From assembly GCA_946530355.1 (NCBI GenBank), contig CAMNAB010000069.1, positions 1 to 15,718 of the forward strand: a stretch of 15,718 nucleotides of DNA, written 5' to 3'. The stretch comes from Firm-04 sp003446315. GTDB taxonomy: Bacteria; Bacillota; Clostridia; Oscillospirales; Ruminococcaceae. Of the stretch, positions 1 through 7,057 are shown piece by piece. The notes under the pieces are model-generated. The model had not been told where the DNA came from. It saw only the letters and a program-made list of their open reading frames with translations, and made no database searches. The position numbers and the translations under genes are program-made. Each line of letters starts with the position of its first letter. Position 1 is the first letter of the stretch.

Positions 1-83
1 TCACCCCCGATCTGTGGGGAGAAATGACACATGTGATCGAATGGAGTAATTTGGGGAGAAGTTATACCCGCAATTTCTGATTT

Positions 84-89
84 ATTATA
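84..89 (-). promoter_or_regulatory. candidate extended -10 promoter, leftward
   Basis: On the minus strand a perfect TATAAT is preceded by TG and one base (TGCTATAAT), the extended -10 pattern. The hexamer 17 bases upstream is GGCATT, which does not resemble a -35 box and lies inside the terminator stem of the upstream unit. A transcript would start near position 77 and leave the window, so the gene it serves is not visible. The 97 bases left of the terminator hold no convincing coding start. They contain two direct copies of TGGGGAGAA (15-23 and 52-60). Confidence 0.4.
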
Positions 90-97
90 GCACCAGT

Positions 98-140
98 ATA
101 AAAAACAATGCCCCGAAGCGTATTGAAACGCTTCGGGGCA
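98..140 (-). terminator. intrinsic terminator of the lon-yihA unit
   Basis: A perfect 12-bp inverted repeat (TGCCCCGAAGCG against CGCTTCGGGGCA, arms 109-120 and 129-140) encloses an 8-base loop. On the minus strand it is followed by TTGTTTTTTATA. There is no T-run on the plus-strand side, so it works for leftward transcription only. It lies 40 bases beyond the yihA stop codon. Confidence 0.93.
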
Positions 141-179
141 AAAACTCAATTGGCACCCGCATGATACCGGGGGCTTTCA

Positions 180-776
180 TTATTCTTCCGAAACGGGCAC
201 AGTGATCTCCTCGATCAGGGAACGCAGCGCATCCACGCCTTCTCCTGTGACAGACGAGAAGACCGTGACGCTGAGATCCTCAAACTGCGGCAGCTCATCC
301 GGCAAAGCGGCAAGACGGGCAGCGCGTTCCGTTTTATTGAGTTTATCGGCTTTTGTGAGCACGATTGCGAAGGGCATTTCCGTGTCAATGAGGAAATCGA
401 CCATTTGCAGATCGTTTTTGGTCGGCGGATGGCGCATATCAATGAGCAGCAGCACGGCGCGGATATCGCGTTCATCCTGCAAATAGCCGTTGATGAGATC
501 CTGCCAGCGTTTCAGCTCGGAACGGGAGCGCTTTGCATAGCCATATCCGGGCAGATCGGCAAACGTGACATCCTGGCACTGATAAAAATTGATGGTTGCG
601 GTTTTACCGGGCACAGAGCTGACTCTGGCGAGATTTTTCCGCTGAAAAAGTTTATTGATAAGGGTTGATTTGCCGACGTTGGAGCGTCCTGCAAAGGCAA
701 TTTCGGGTGACTGACACTTTGGCAATTGGCTTGCAGTACCATAAGCGGCAGTAAATTCAGCGAGATTCCAATTCAT
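180..776 (-). CDS. yihA: ribosome biogenesis GTPase YihA/YsxC (EngB)
   Basis: This is a 198-residue TRAFAC-class GTPase of the EngB/YsxC family, which assists late assembly of the large ribosomal subunit in the cytoplasm. The G motifs are in order: G1 GRSNVGKST (about 30-38), a switch segment PGKTATINF (57-65), G3 DLPGYGYAK (74-82), G4 TKAD (141-144) and G5 SSVTGEG (174-180). DLPGYGYAK is typical of this family, and the length is normal. The ATG at 776 is chosen because GGAG lies 7 bases upstream; an in-frame GTG at 782 would sit on top of that site. The gene starts 19 bases after the lon stop and ends before a strong terminator, so it is the last gene of a lon-yihA unit. The lon-yihA pairing is common in Firmicutes. 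Confidence 0.97.
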   Translation of the reverse strand: MNWNLAEFTAAYGTASQLPKCQSPEIAFAGRSNVGKSTLINKLFQRKNLARVSSVPGKTATINFYQCQDVTFADLPGYGYAKRSRSELKRWQDLINGYLQDERDIRAVLLLIDMRHPPTKNDLQMVDFLIDTEMPFAIVLTKADKLNKTERAARLAALPDELPQFEDLSVTVFSSVTGEGVDALRSLIEEITVPVSEE

Positions 777-795
777 TTGCACACTCCGTTTCTGT

Positions 796-3261
796 TCACG
801 CCTTGACGGAGCTGCGGCGATTCTTCGGCTGCGGCAGCGGCGGAATCAGCATTTTTGTATCTTCCTGTTCCAGCAGCGGCTCCAGCTTGGTATCATAATG
901 CGGCGGGATCAACGCAGTATCCAGAACGGTTTCCACAGTTTCGCAAGGGATAAAATGGATCGCATTCCGGACAGTTTCGTCCAATTCAGCGAGATCAGCG
1001 ACATTTCCGGCAGGGATCAGCACCGTGCGAATACCGTTTTTATAAGCAGCCATGGACTTTTCGACAAGTCCGCCGATGGGCAGCACTTTGCCGTGCAGGG
1101 TGATCTCGCCGGTCATTGCAATATCGTGCCGCACAGGAATACGGCTCAAAGCGGAGATCAGCGCAGTCAGCATGGTCACGCCGGCGCTGGGGCCGTCCTT
1201 CGGCACAGCACCTTCGGGCGCATGAATATGAATATCCTTTGATTTGAACAACTCCGGATTGATGTCATATTTTTTCGCAACAGAGCGCGTATAGGAAACA
1301 GCGAGCATAGCGCTTTCCTTCATGACATCGCCGAGCGAGCCGGTGAGCTGGATATCGCCTTTGCCGTCCATTGTGAGGACTTCCAGCGGCATGAGCACAC
1401 CGCCGACGCTTGTCCAGGCAAGCCCGTTGACCAGACCGACCGCATCGTTTTTGGAATAGAAATCTTCCGTAAACTTATGCGGGCCGAGTGCTTTCTCGAT
1501 GGTTTCCGGTGTATACTGTACCTTTTTGACATCAGAAGTCAGAAGCATTTTCGCGCATTTTCTGCACAAAGAAGCGATATTGCGTTCGAGTGTACGGACA
1601 CCGGCTTCCTTTGTGTAGAAGTCGATCAGGTCATAGATGGCAGCATCTGTAAAGCGAATCTGGGTCGTTTTCAGACCGTTTGCCTTGATCTGCTTTTTGA
1701 TGAGGTGTTCTTTAGCGATGTGGAACTTTTCTTCCCGGGTATAGGAATTGACTTCAATGACATCCATGCGGTCAAACAGGGGAGCCGGAATGCCGTCCGC
1801 ATTATTGGCAGTTGTGAGGAACATGACCTGCGAGAGATCAAACGGCACTTCGAGGAAGTGGTCGCGGAATGCATGATTCTGTGCACTGTCGAGTACTTCG
1901 AGCAAAGCGGCAGCGGGATCGCCCTTAAAGTCGCCTGAGAGCTTGTCGATCTCATCGAGCAGGATCAGCGGATTCATACTTTTCGCCTGCCGCATCGCCT
2001 CAATGATTCTGCCGGGCATGGCAGCGACATACGTTTTGCGGTGACCGCGGATCTCGGCTTCATCTCTGATGCCGCCGAGGGACACCCGGACGTAGTTTCT
2101 GCCGAGTGCCTTTGCAACAGACTGTGCAATGGATGTTTTACCGACACCGGGCGGGCCGACGAGGCAGATGATCTGACCGGTGAGATTCGGCTGGATCGCA
2201 TGGACGCTCATTGCTTCGAGCACGCGCTCTTTGACGCGCTTGAGTCCATAATGTTCTTTATCCAGCAGACTGGCAGCCTTCTGGATATTGATTTTTTCTT
2301 TGGTATAGGTGCCCCAGGGGAGTGACAATGCAGTTTCGAGATAATTCTGGATGACATATGCTTCCTGTGAGGAAGGGGGCATTTTGGAGAGCTGACCGGC
2401 TTCTTTGCGCAGCTTCGCCTTCACTTCCTCAGAGGCATCGAGCTTTTCGATTTGTTCGAGGAACTGCTGGGGTTCTGCCTGATCCGTTTCGCCAAGCTCT
2501 TCAGAGATGATGCGCAATTGTTCCCGCAGATAGTATTCCCGCTGTGACTGTTCGAGATGCATCTGCGTCGTATTCTGAATGACTTCCTCAAGCTCGAGGA
2601 TTTCATTTTCCGAAATCATCGCAGCATACATGACACTGAGTCTGTTCAGCAGATGATTTTCTTCCAGCAAAGTCTGCCGGTCGCGGTAATTGAGGTCGAT
2701 GTTAGACCAGATTGCCTCAAAAAGCTGGGGAGCCTGTTCTTCTTCGAGCACCATCTCGGTGAAATCCCGCGGGATTCGATGTGTCAGGCGGCAATATTTT
2801 GCATATGCCTCTTTGAGGACATTCATCATTGCCTGCAACTCGATCGAATCAATCTGCTCTTTTTTATAGATGGGGAGTTTTTTGGGAACAGCACGCCAAT
2901 AGCCGGTTTCATCATCCGGCGGCAGCAGCTTAACGGCAGAGGCGCGGGTCAGACCTTCCACAAGGATTCTGGAGCCGTCTCTGCCGCGCATGACCTGCCG
3001 GATCTCACAGATGACACCGACCCGGTACAGATCGCGGACTGTGGGTTCCAGAACACTTTGTTCACGCTGCGTAATGAGGAAGATTTTCCGGTCTGCGGCG
3101 ATTGCGGCATCGACAGCCTTGCGTGATTCGCGTCTGCCGATCTCAAAATCAATCACCATATGCGGAAAGGCAACCAGTCCGCGCAATGCAACGACCGGAA
3201 TCATTTCAGGCTCCGGTGTTTCCGTCTGTTGAATCTTGTCGATACGATCTTTCTCTTGCAT
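796..3261 (-). CDS. lon: ATP-dependent endopeptidase La (Lon)
   Basis: This is an 821-residue LonA-type AAA+ protease that degrades misfolded and regulatory proteins in the cytosol. It has the N-terminal substrate-binding domain (PVVALRGLVAFPHMV from about 22), a coiled-coil linker (about 200-300), Walker A GPPGVGKT (369-376) and Walker B LILLDEID (432-439). The C-terminal protease domain carries the Ser-Lys dyad: Ser692 in DGPSAG and Lys735 in GGLVEKS. The 43-residue spacing between them matches E. coli Lon. The ATG at 3261 follows a GGAAAG site. A longer in-frame extension to 3375 is rejected because it runs through the predicted promoter's transcribed region and has no Lon similarity. The tail after the protease domain (about 790-821) is Pro/Lys-rich and probably variable. 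lon is separated from clpX by a terminator and has its own promoter. Confidence 0.98.
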   Translation of the reverse strand: MQEKDRIDKIQQTETPEPEMIPVVALRGLVAFPHMVIDFEIGRRESRKAVDAAIAADRKIFLITQREQSVLEPTVRDLYRVGVICEIRQVMRGRDGSRILVEGLTRASAVKLLPPDDETGYWRAVPKKLPIYKKEQIDSIELQAMMNVLKEAYAKYCRLTHRIPRDFTEMVLEEEQAPQLFEAIWSNIDLNYRDRQTLLEENHLLNRLSVMYAAMISENEILELEEVIQNTTQMHLEQSQREYYLREQLRIISEELGETDQAEPQQFLEQIEKLDASEEVKAKLRKEAGQLSKMPPSSQEAYVIQNYLETALSLPWGTYTKEKINIQKAASLLDKEHYGLKRVKERVLEAMSVHAIQPNLTGQIICLVGPPGVGKTSIAQSVAKALGRNYVRVSLGGIRDEAEIRGHRKTYVAAMPGRIIEAMRQAKSMNPLILLDEIDKLSGDFKGDPAAALLEVLDSAQNHAFRDHFLEVPFDLSQVMFLTTANNADGIPAPLFDRMDVIEVNSYTREEKFHIAKEHLIKKQIKANGLKTTQIRFTDAAIYDLIDFYTKEAGVRTLERNIASLCRKCAKMLLTSDVKKVQYTPETIEKALGPHKFTEDFYSKNDAVGLVNGLAWTSVGGVLMPLEVLTMDGKGDIQLTGSLGDVMKESAMLAVSYTRSVAKKYDINPELFKSKDIHIHAPEGAVPKDGPSAGVTMLTALISALSRIPVRHDIAMTGEITLHGKVLPIGGLVEKSMAAYKNGIRTVLIPAGNVADLAELDETVRNAIHFIPCETVETVLDTALIPPHYDTKLEPLLEQEDTKMLIPPLPQPKNRRSSVKA

Positions 3262-3330
3262 TGTACTTTCCAATCTGCCCTGCGCGGCACAAAACCTTCT
3301 TCTTCCGTGCGCAGCCGAAAGAAGCGATGG

Positions 3331-3360
3331 GATACGGAGTACATTCATTATACATGATAT
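3331..3360 (-). promoter_or_regulatory. promoter of lon-yihA
   Basis: On the minus strand TTGATT is followed after exactly 17 bases by a perfect TATAAT (in GTATAATGAATG), a good vegetative sigma-A-type promoter. Its -10 box begins about 75 bases upstream of the lon start codon, leaving an untranslated leader of roughly 65 bases with no obvious structure. No CtsR-type tandem heptads and no CIRCE inverted repeat are visible here, so heat-shock control by those repressors is not supported. Box coordinates are approximate to a few bases. Confidence 0.75.
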
Positions 3361-3428
3361 TGCGCAAAAAATCAAGCGGAAAAGTGTGCCTGATTATGAA
3401 ATATAAATGAAAATTTTGGAAAACCATG

Positions 3429-3468
3429 AAAAAACAAATCTCCCGCGCAGACATTGCAGCAGGAGATT
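3429..3468 (-). terminator. intrinsic terminator after clpX
   Basis: On the minus strand, AATCTCC (arm 3462-3468) pairs with GGAGATT (arm 3437-3443). The stem continues inward through a T-G pair, GC/GC and GCA/TGC around a five-base loop, and is followed by TGTTTTTTC. It begins 9 bases after the clpX stop codon and separates clpX from the lon promoter. Confidence 0.85.
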
Positions 3469-3477
3469 CGAAAAACA

Positions 3478-4752
3478 TTAAGCAGATGCAGCAGCGAGGA
3501 TCTCTTGATCGGCTGCGTCGAGCAGTTTGGGGCTAGTTTGATTTCGCACGCAATCTGCTGTCACAACTACTTTTTTCACATCAGGATTCGAAGGTGCATC
3601 GAACATCGTCTGCATAAAGATCCCTTCCAGAATGGAACGCAGACCACGCGCACCGGTTTTCTGCTCAATGGCACGTTTTGCGATCTCGACGAGTGCTTCC
3701 TGCTCGATCTCGAGGGAAATGGAATCATAGCGGAACAGCTTTTCATACTGTTTCATCAATGCATTTTTCGGTTCTGTAAGGATCCGCACGAGGGAATCCT
3801 CATCCATTTCATCGAGCGTGGTAATGATCGGCAATCTGCCGACGAGTTCGGGCACGATGCCGTATTTGACGAGATCCTGCGGGATGACTTTCCGGAAGAT
3901 ATTCTCGGTTTTTTCGGTTTTGGAGAGCACCTTTGCACCGAATCCAAGACCGGATGATTGTGTACGGCTAACGATATGTTTTTCCAGTCCGTCAAACGCA
4001 CCGCCGCAGATAAATAGGATATTTTTGGTATTGATGTGAATGAACTCCTGATTCGGGTGTTTTCTGCCGCCCTGCGGGGGAACATTGGAGACAGTGCCTT
4101 CAATGATCTTGAGCAGGGATTGCTGGACGCCTTCGCCGCTGACATCGCGGGTCAGGGACGTATTTTCGGATTTTCTTGCGATTTTGTCAATTTCATCAAT
4201 ATAGATGATGCCGCGTTCTGCTGCTTCGACATCGAAGTTTGCAGCCTGGATCAGACGCAGCAGCACATTTTCAACGTCATCGCCGACATAGCCGGCTTCC
4301 GTGATGGTCGTAGCATCCGCAATGGCGAACGGCACATCGAGGATTTTGGCGAGTGTCTGTGCAAGATAGGTTTTGCCGACACCGGTCGGGCCGAGCAGGA
4401 GCACATTGCTCTTTTGCAGTTCCACGTCCTCACCGTCATCCTGGCTCAGGATGCGCTTATAGTGGTTATAGACGGAAACAGCGAGCGAAATCTTTGCACG
4501 GTCTTGTCCGATGACATATTCATCGAGCACTTTTTTGATCTCAGCGGGCTTGAGCAGATTGATCTGTTTTTCTTCTTTTTTCTTCTTATGGCTGCCTGCT
4601 TTTGCATTGAGGTCAAGATCGCCGTAAAGCAGTTCATAGCAATAGCTGACACACTCATCGCAGATATTATTGGGACCTGCGGAGAACATGCTCTGCACCC
4701 TGTTTTCAGATTTTCCGCAGAAATTGCAGACACGCATTTTATTTTCAGGCAT
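3478..4752 (-). CDS. clpX: ClpX, ATPase and unfoldase subunit of ClpXP
   Basis: This is a 424-residue AAA+ unfoldase that recognises substrates and threads them into ClpP. The N-terminal zinc-binding domain has Cys9, Cys12, Cys31 and Cys34 (CNFC and CDEC). Other motifs are Walker A GPTGVGKT (121-128), the GYVG pore loop (154-157), Walker B with YIDEIDK (184-190), the RKH loop (230-232) and the sensor-2 GARG (367-370). The ClpP-docking loop reads SSGLGFG (about 267-273), with LGF where many ClpX proteins have IGF or IGL. The ATG at 4752 has AAGGAG 9 bases upstream. It lies 49 bases after clpP with no terminator between them, so the two are probably co-transcribed, and a terminator follows the gene. 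Length and all key residues are normal. Confidence 0.98.
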   Translation of the reverse strand: MPENKMRVCNFCGKSENRVQSMFSAGPNNICDECVSYCYELLYGDLDLNAKAGSHKKKKEEKQINLLKPAEIKKVLDEYVIGQDRAKISLAVSVYNHYKRILSQDDGEDVELQKSNVLLLGPTGVGKTYLAQTLAKILDVPFAIADATTITEAGYVGDDVENVLLRLIQAANFDVEAAERGIIYIDEIDKIARKSENTSLTRDVSGEGVQQSLLKIIEGTVSNVPPQGGRKHPNQEFIHINTKNILFICGGAFDGLEKHIVSRTQSSGLGFGAKVLSKTEKTENIFRKVIPQDLVKYGIVPELVGRLPIITTLDEMDEDSLVRILTEPKNALMKQYEKLFRYDSISLEIEQEALVEIAKRAIEQKTGARGLRSILEGIFMQTMFDAPSNPDVKKVVVTADCVRNQTSPKLLDAADQEILAAASA

Positions 4753-4801
4753 AGAAAATTCTCCTTCAAATAGCTTTTGATGCTCAGCGATGCAGCGAAG
4801 C

Positions 4802-5407
4802 TCAGCGCTTGGTCACAACCTTGTCGATCAGACCATACTGCATTGCTTCATCCGCAGTCATGAAGTAATCACGTTCAACATCCCGTTCGATCTGTTCCAG
4901 CGGCTTGCCGGTATTCTCAGAGAGGATACGGTTGAGGTTGGATTTTGTCCGCAGGAGATTATCCGTGCGGATCTTGATATCCGTTGCCTGACCGGAGAGA
5001 CCGCCGCCCATAATCAGGGGCTGATGGATCATGATTTCGCTGTTCGGGAGTGCCATACGCTTGCCTTTTGTACCGGATGAAAGCAGCAGTGCGCCCATAG
5101 AAGCAGCAAGACCGATGCAGATGGTTGCAACATCGCATTTGATATACTGCATGGTGTCATAGATCGCCATACCGGCAGTCACGGAACCGCCGGGGCTGTT
5201 GATATAAAGGGAAATATCTTTTTCCGGATCCTGACTTTCGAGGAACAAAAGCTGCGCAACGACGAGGCTGGCAGTCACATCATTGACATCCTCAGAGAGC
5301 ATGATGATACGGTCATTGAGCAGACGGGAATAGATATCATAGGCACGTTCGCCGCGGTTTGTCTGTTCAATAACAGTCGGGACCAGACTCATATGCATAT
5401 TATTCAT
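4802..5407 (-). CDS. clpP: ClpP, serine protease subunit of Clp
   Basis: This is a 201-residue ClpP-family serine peptidase (S14), the barrel-shaped proteolytic partner of ClpX. The catalytic triad is Ser103 in GLAASMGA, His128 in MIHQP and Asp180 in ERDYFM. The oligomerisation and substrate loop around INSPGGSV (70-76) is intact. The His-to-Asp spacing is 52 residues against 49 in E. coli ClpP, because the loop after the catalytic His reads HQPLIMGGGLSGQATD, three residues longer than HQPLGG-type loops. The ATG at 5407 is preceded by AAAGGA about 9-10 bases upstream; upstream in-frame codons lack ClpP similarity. It lies between tig and clpX, a common Firmicute arrangement. Only one ClpP is present in this window. 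Confidence 0.98.
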   Translation of the reverse strand: MNNMHMSLVPTVIEQTNRGERAYDIYSRLLNDRIIMLSEDVNDVTASLVVAQLLFLESQDPEKDISLYINSPGGSVTAGMAIYDTMQYIKCDVATICIGLAASMGALLLSSGTKGKRMALPNSEIMIHQPLIMGGGLSGQATDIKIRTDNLLRTKSNLNRILSENTGKPLEQIERDVERDYFMTADEAMQYGLIDKVVTKR

Positions 5408-5484
5408 AGTGTTGCATCCTTTCCAAAATACATGTATCTGCGTGCGTTTCGGGCAAATCAAATGATTCGCAATAAAGCAGATTT

Positions 5485-5528
5485 CCGGTTTTCACCCCGT
5501 ATGCAGAAGCAGGCGGGGCAAAAACCGG
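5485..5528 (-). other. strong intercistronic hairpin between tig and clpP
   Basis: The arms CCGGTTTT (5485-5492) and AAAACCGG (5521-5528) pair perfectly. The stem continues inward with two wobble pairs and a CCCCG/CGGGG block around a 14-base loop, giving about 15 bp. On the minus strand it is followed by AAATCTGC rather than a T-run, so it is not a standard intrinsic terminator. It could set the end of a tig-only transcript after processing, or reduce read-through into clpP. No convincing promoter was found between it and clpP. Confidence 0.6.
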
Positions 5529-5549
5529 TCATCGTTTTTCAATCCTAGA

Positions 5550-6911
5550 TTATTCAGCCGCAGGTGCTTCTTCAGCAGCAGCTTCCTCAGCCGGAGCCTC
5601 AGCAGTTTCAGCCTCAGCCATGTCATTGTCAACAACAGCGTTGTTCTTAATGAGCTCAACGACCTTTGTGACGCGCATATCGGTGCGGTAATCCTCAACC
5701 GGGATGCGAGCCTTTACGAACTCGATCGGAGCCTGCATGGAAGCAGCGAATTCCTGAAGTGCTTCTTCCAGCTCGTCATCGGAGACCTGAATATCTTCGA
5801 GATCAGCGATCTTTTCGAGTGCAAGGCGGAGTGTGACTTCCTTCTTAGCCTGCGGCTCATATTCATCGCGGAGCTGTTCGAGCGTCATGCCGGTGAGCTG
5901 GAGATATTCATTCAGCTTGAGATCACCGTACTGCTGCTGGAGCTGACCCTCGAATTCACGAATGCGCTGGTCGATACGGCGATCGAACAGAACCTGCGGA
6001 ATCACAGCGTCTGTTGCATCGACAACTGCATCAAAGATTGCATTTTCGAAGCGGGTCTGTGCCTGCTGTTCAGCGGTCTGGGTGAGGTTCTTCTTGATAT
6101 CCTCACGCAGCTCGTCGATGGTATCGAACTCAGAGATATCCTTTGCGAGTTCATCATCGACTTCCGGCAGCTCCTGCATGGTGATGCCGAGCAGCTCGGT
6201 CTTAAAGACAGCAGCCTTACCTGCATAGCGGTCATCGCCGTATTCTTCCGGGAAGGTGACAGAAACATCAAACTTCTCGCCGATGTTCTTGCCGACGATC
6301 TGATCCTCGAAGCCGGGGATAAACTGACCGCTGCCGAGGCGAAGCGGATAATCCTCGCCCTTGCCGCCTTCGAATGCCTCGTCATCAATGAAGCCTTCGA
6401 AGTTGATTTTTACTTCATCGCCGAGCTGTGCAGCGCGGTCATCGACATCGACGACACGAGCCTGACGCTGGCGGAGCATTTCGATCTGCTGGTTGACATC
6501 GTCATCTGTGACCTCACGCACCTTCATCGGAGCGTGGATGCCCTTATACTCGCCGACGGTAACTTCCGGCTTTGTAATGAGGACAGCCTTGCAGACAGCG
6601 CCGTCTTCCTTTGTGCAGGAGACCAGCTCAACGGACGGACGGTCAATGATGATGATTTCCTTCTCACGGATGATCGCATCCAGTTCGCCGGGAATGATCA
6701 TGTTGACGGCATCCTCGAAGAAAACATCTTCGCCGTAGAGTTTCTCGACCATCTTGCGCGGTACCTTGCCCTTACGGAAGCCCTTCACGGCAATATCCTT
6801 CTTCTGACGCTGATAAACGCGCTCGCAGGCTTTTTCAAGATCCTCAGCAGAAATGGAGAATGTAACTTCTCTCATGTTCACATCTGTTTTGACATCAGAT
6901 ACTAAGCTCAT
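5550..6911 (-). CDS. tig: trigger factor, ribosome-associated chaperone and prolyl isomerase
   Basis: This 453-residue trigger factor binds the ribosome exit tunnel and assists folding of nascent chains. The N-terminal ribosome-binding domain holds the signature GFRKGKVP (44-51). A FKBP-type peptidyl-prolyl isomerase domain spans about 163-243 (GDEVKINFEGF to the end near KTELLGI), with conserved IPGFED and FPEEYG. The C-terminal helical chaperone arms follow. The last 24 residues form an Ala/Glu tail (about 430-453), which is low-complexity and probably disordered. The ATG at 6911 is chosen because GGAGG lies 8 bases upstream; the in-frame ATG at 6926 would overlap that site. It heads a tig-clpP-clpX group. 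Its leader carries an intrinsic-terminator hairpin, described separately. Confidence 0.98.
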   Translation of the reverse strand: MSLVSDVKTDVNMREVTFSISAEDLEKACERVYQRQKKDIAVKGFRKGKVPRKMVEKLYGEDVFFEDAVNMIIPGELDAIIREKEIIIIDRPSVELVSCTKEDGAVCKAVLITKPEVTVGEYKGIHAPMKVREVTDDDVNQQIEMLRQRQARVVDVDDRAAQLGDEVKINFEGFIDDEAFEGGKGEDYPLRLGSGQFIPGFEDQIVGKNIGEKFDVSVTFPEEYGDDRYAGKAAVFKTELLGITMQELPEVDDELAKDISEFDTIDELREDIKKNLTQTAEQQAQTRFENAIFDAVVDATDAVIPQVLFDRRIDQRIREFEGQLQQQYGDLKLNEYLQLTGMTLEQLRDEYEPQAKKEVTLRLALEKIADLEDIQVSDDELEEALQEFAASMQAPIEFVKARIPVEDYRTDMRVTKVVELIKNNAVVDNDMAEAETAEAPAEEAAAEEAPAAE

Positions 6912-6952
6912 CGGTTGTTCCTCCAAATTTCAATTTCCCGCTTCCTCGCGTC

Positions 6953-6972
6953 AAAAAAACCGCGCAGCGGTT
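6953..6972 (-). terminator. terminator-like hairpin in the tig leader
   Basis: On the minus strand AACCGC, loop TGC and GCGGTT are followed by a run of T, a compact intrinsic-terminator shape. It lies downstream of the predicted tig promoter and about 40 bases before the tig start codon. It is therefore either an attenuator acting on tig, or the end of read-through transcripts from the thrC-phosphoesterase operon, which has no other clear terminator. Confidence 0.7.
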
Positions 6973-6975
6973 AAT

Positions 6976-6993
6976 GTGTATTGACAGATACAC
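6976..6993. repeat. 18-bp inverted repeat at the tig transcription start
   Basis: GTGTAT and ATACAC flank a six-base spacer as perfect inverted arms (6976-6981 and 6988-6993). The right arm begins just after the predicted -10 box, so the palindrome covers the expected start site. It could be a repressor operator, or a 5'-terminal RNA hairpin if transcription starts at the G at 6993. No known regulator is assigned. Confidence 0.5.
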
Positions 6994-6996
6994 TTT

Positions 6997-7025
6997 ATTA
7001 TAACACAAACAAGCCGCTTTTTCCA
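6997..7025 (-). promoter_or_regulatory. extended -10 promoter of tig
   Basis: On the minus strand a perfect TATAAT (6997-7002) is preceded by TGT, giving the extended -10 pattern. TGGAAA, a 4-of-6 match to the -35 consensus, lies 17 bases upstream (7020-7025). The predicted start near 6990-6993 gives a leader of about 80 bases to the tig ATG. Confidence 0.7.
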
Positions 7026-7057
7026 GCAGTTTTGCTTGATTCTTCCTATTTACCATA

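Noticed and set aside
3262..3375. 38-codon N-terminal extension of lon
   Set aside because: It covers the untranslated region next to the predicted promoter, lacks Lon similarity, and the ATG at 3261 has a ribosome site.
4036..4773. 245-codon open frame on the plus strand
   Set aside because: It is antisense to the N-terminal half of clpX, which has full family motifs. No promoter or ribosome site supports the opposite frame.
5408..5484. Possible clpP promoter (TTGATT followed by GATACA)
   Set aside because: The -35-like box is good, but the -10 position matches only three of six bases with no TGn. Too weak to annotate.
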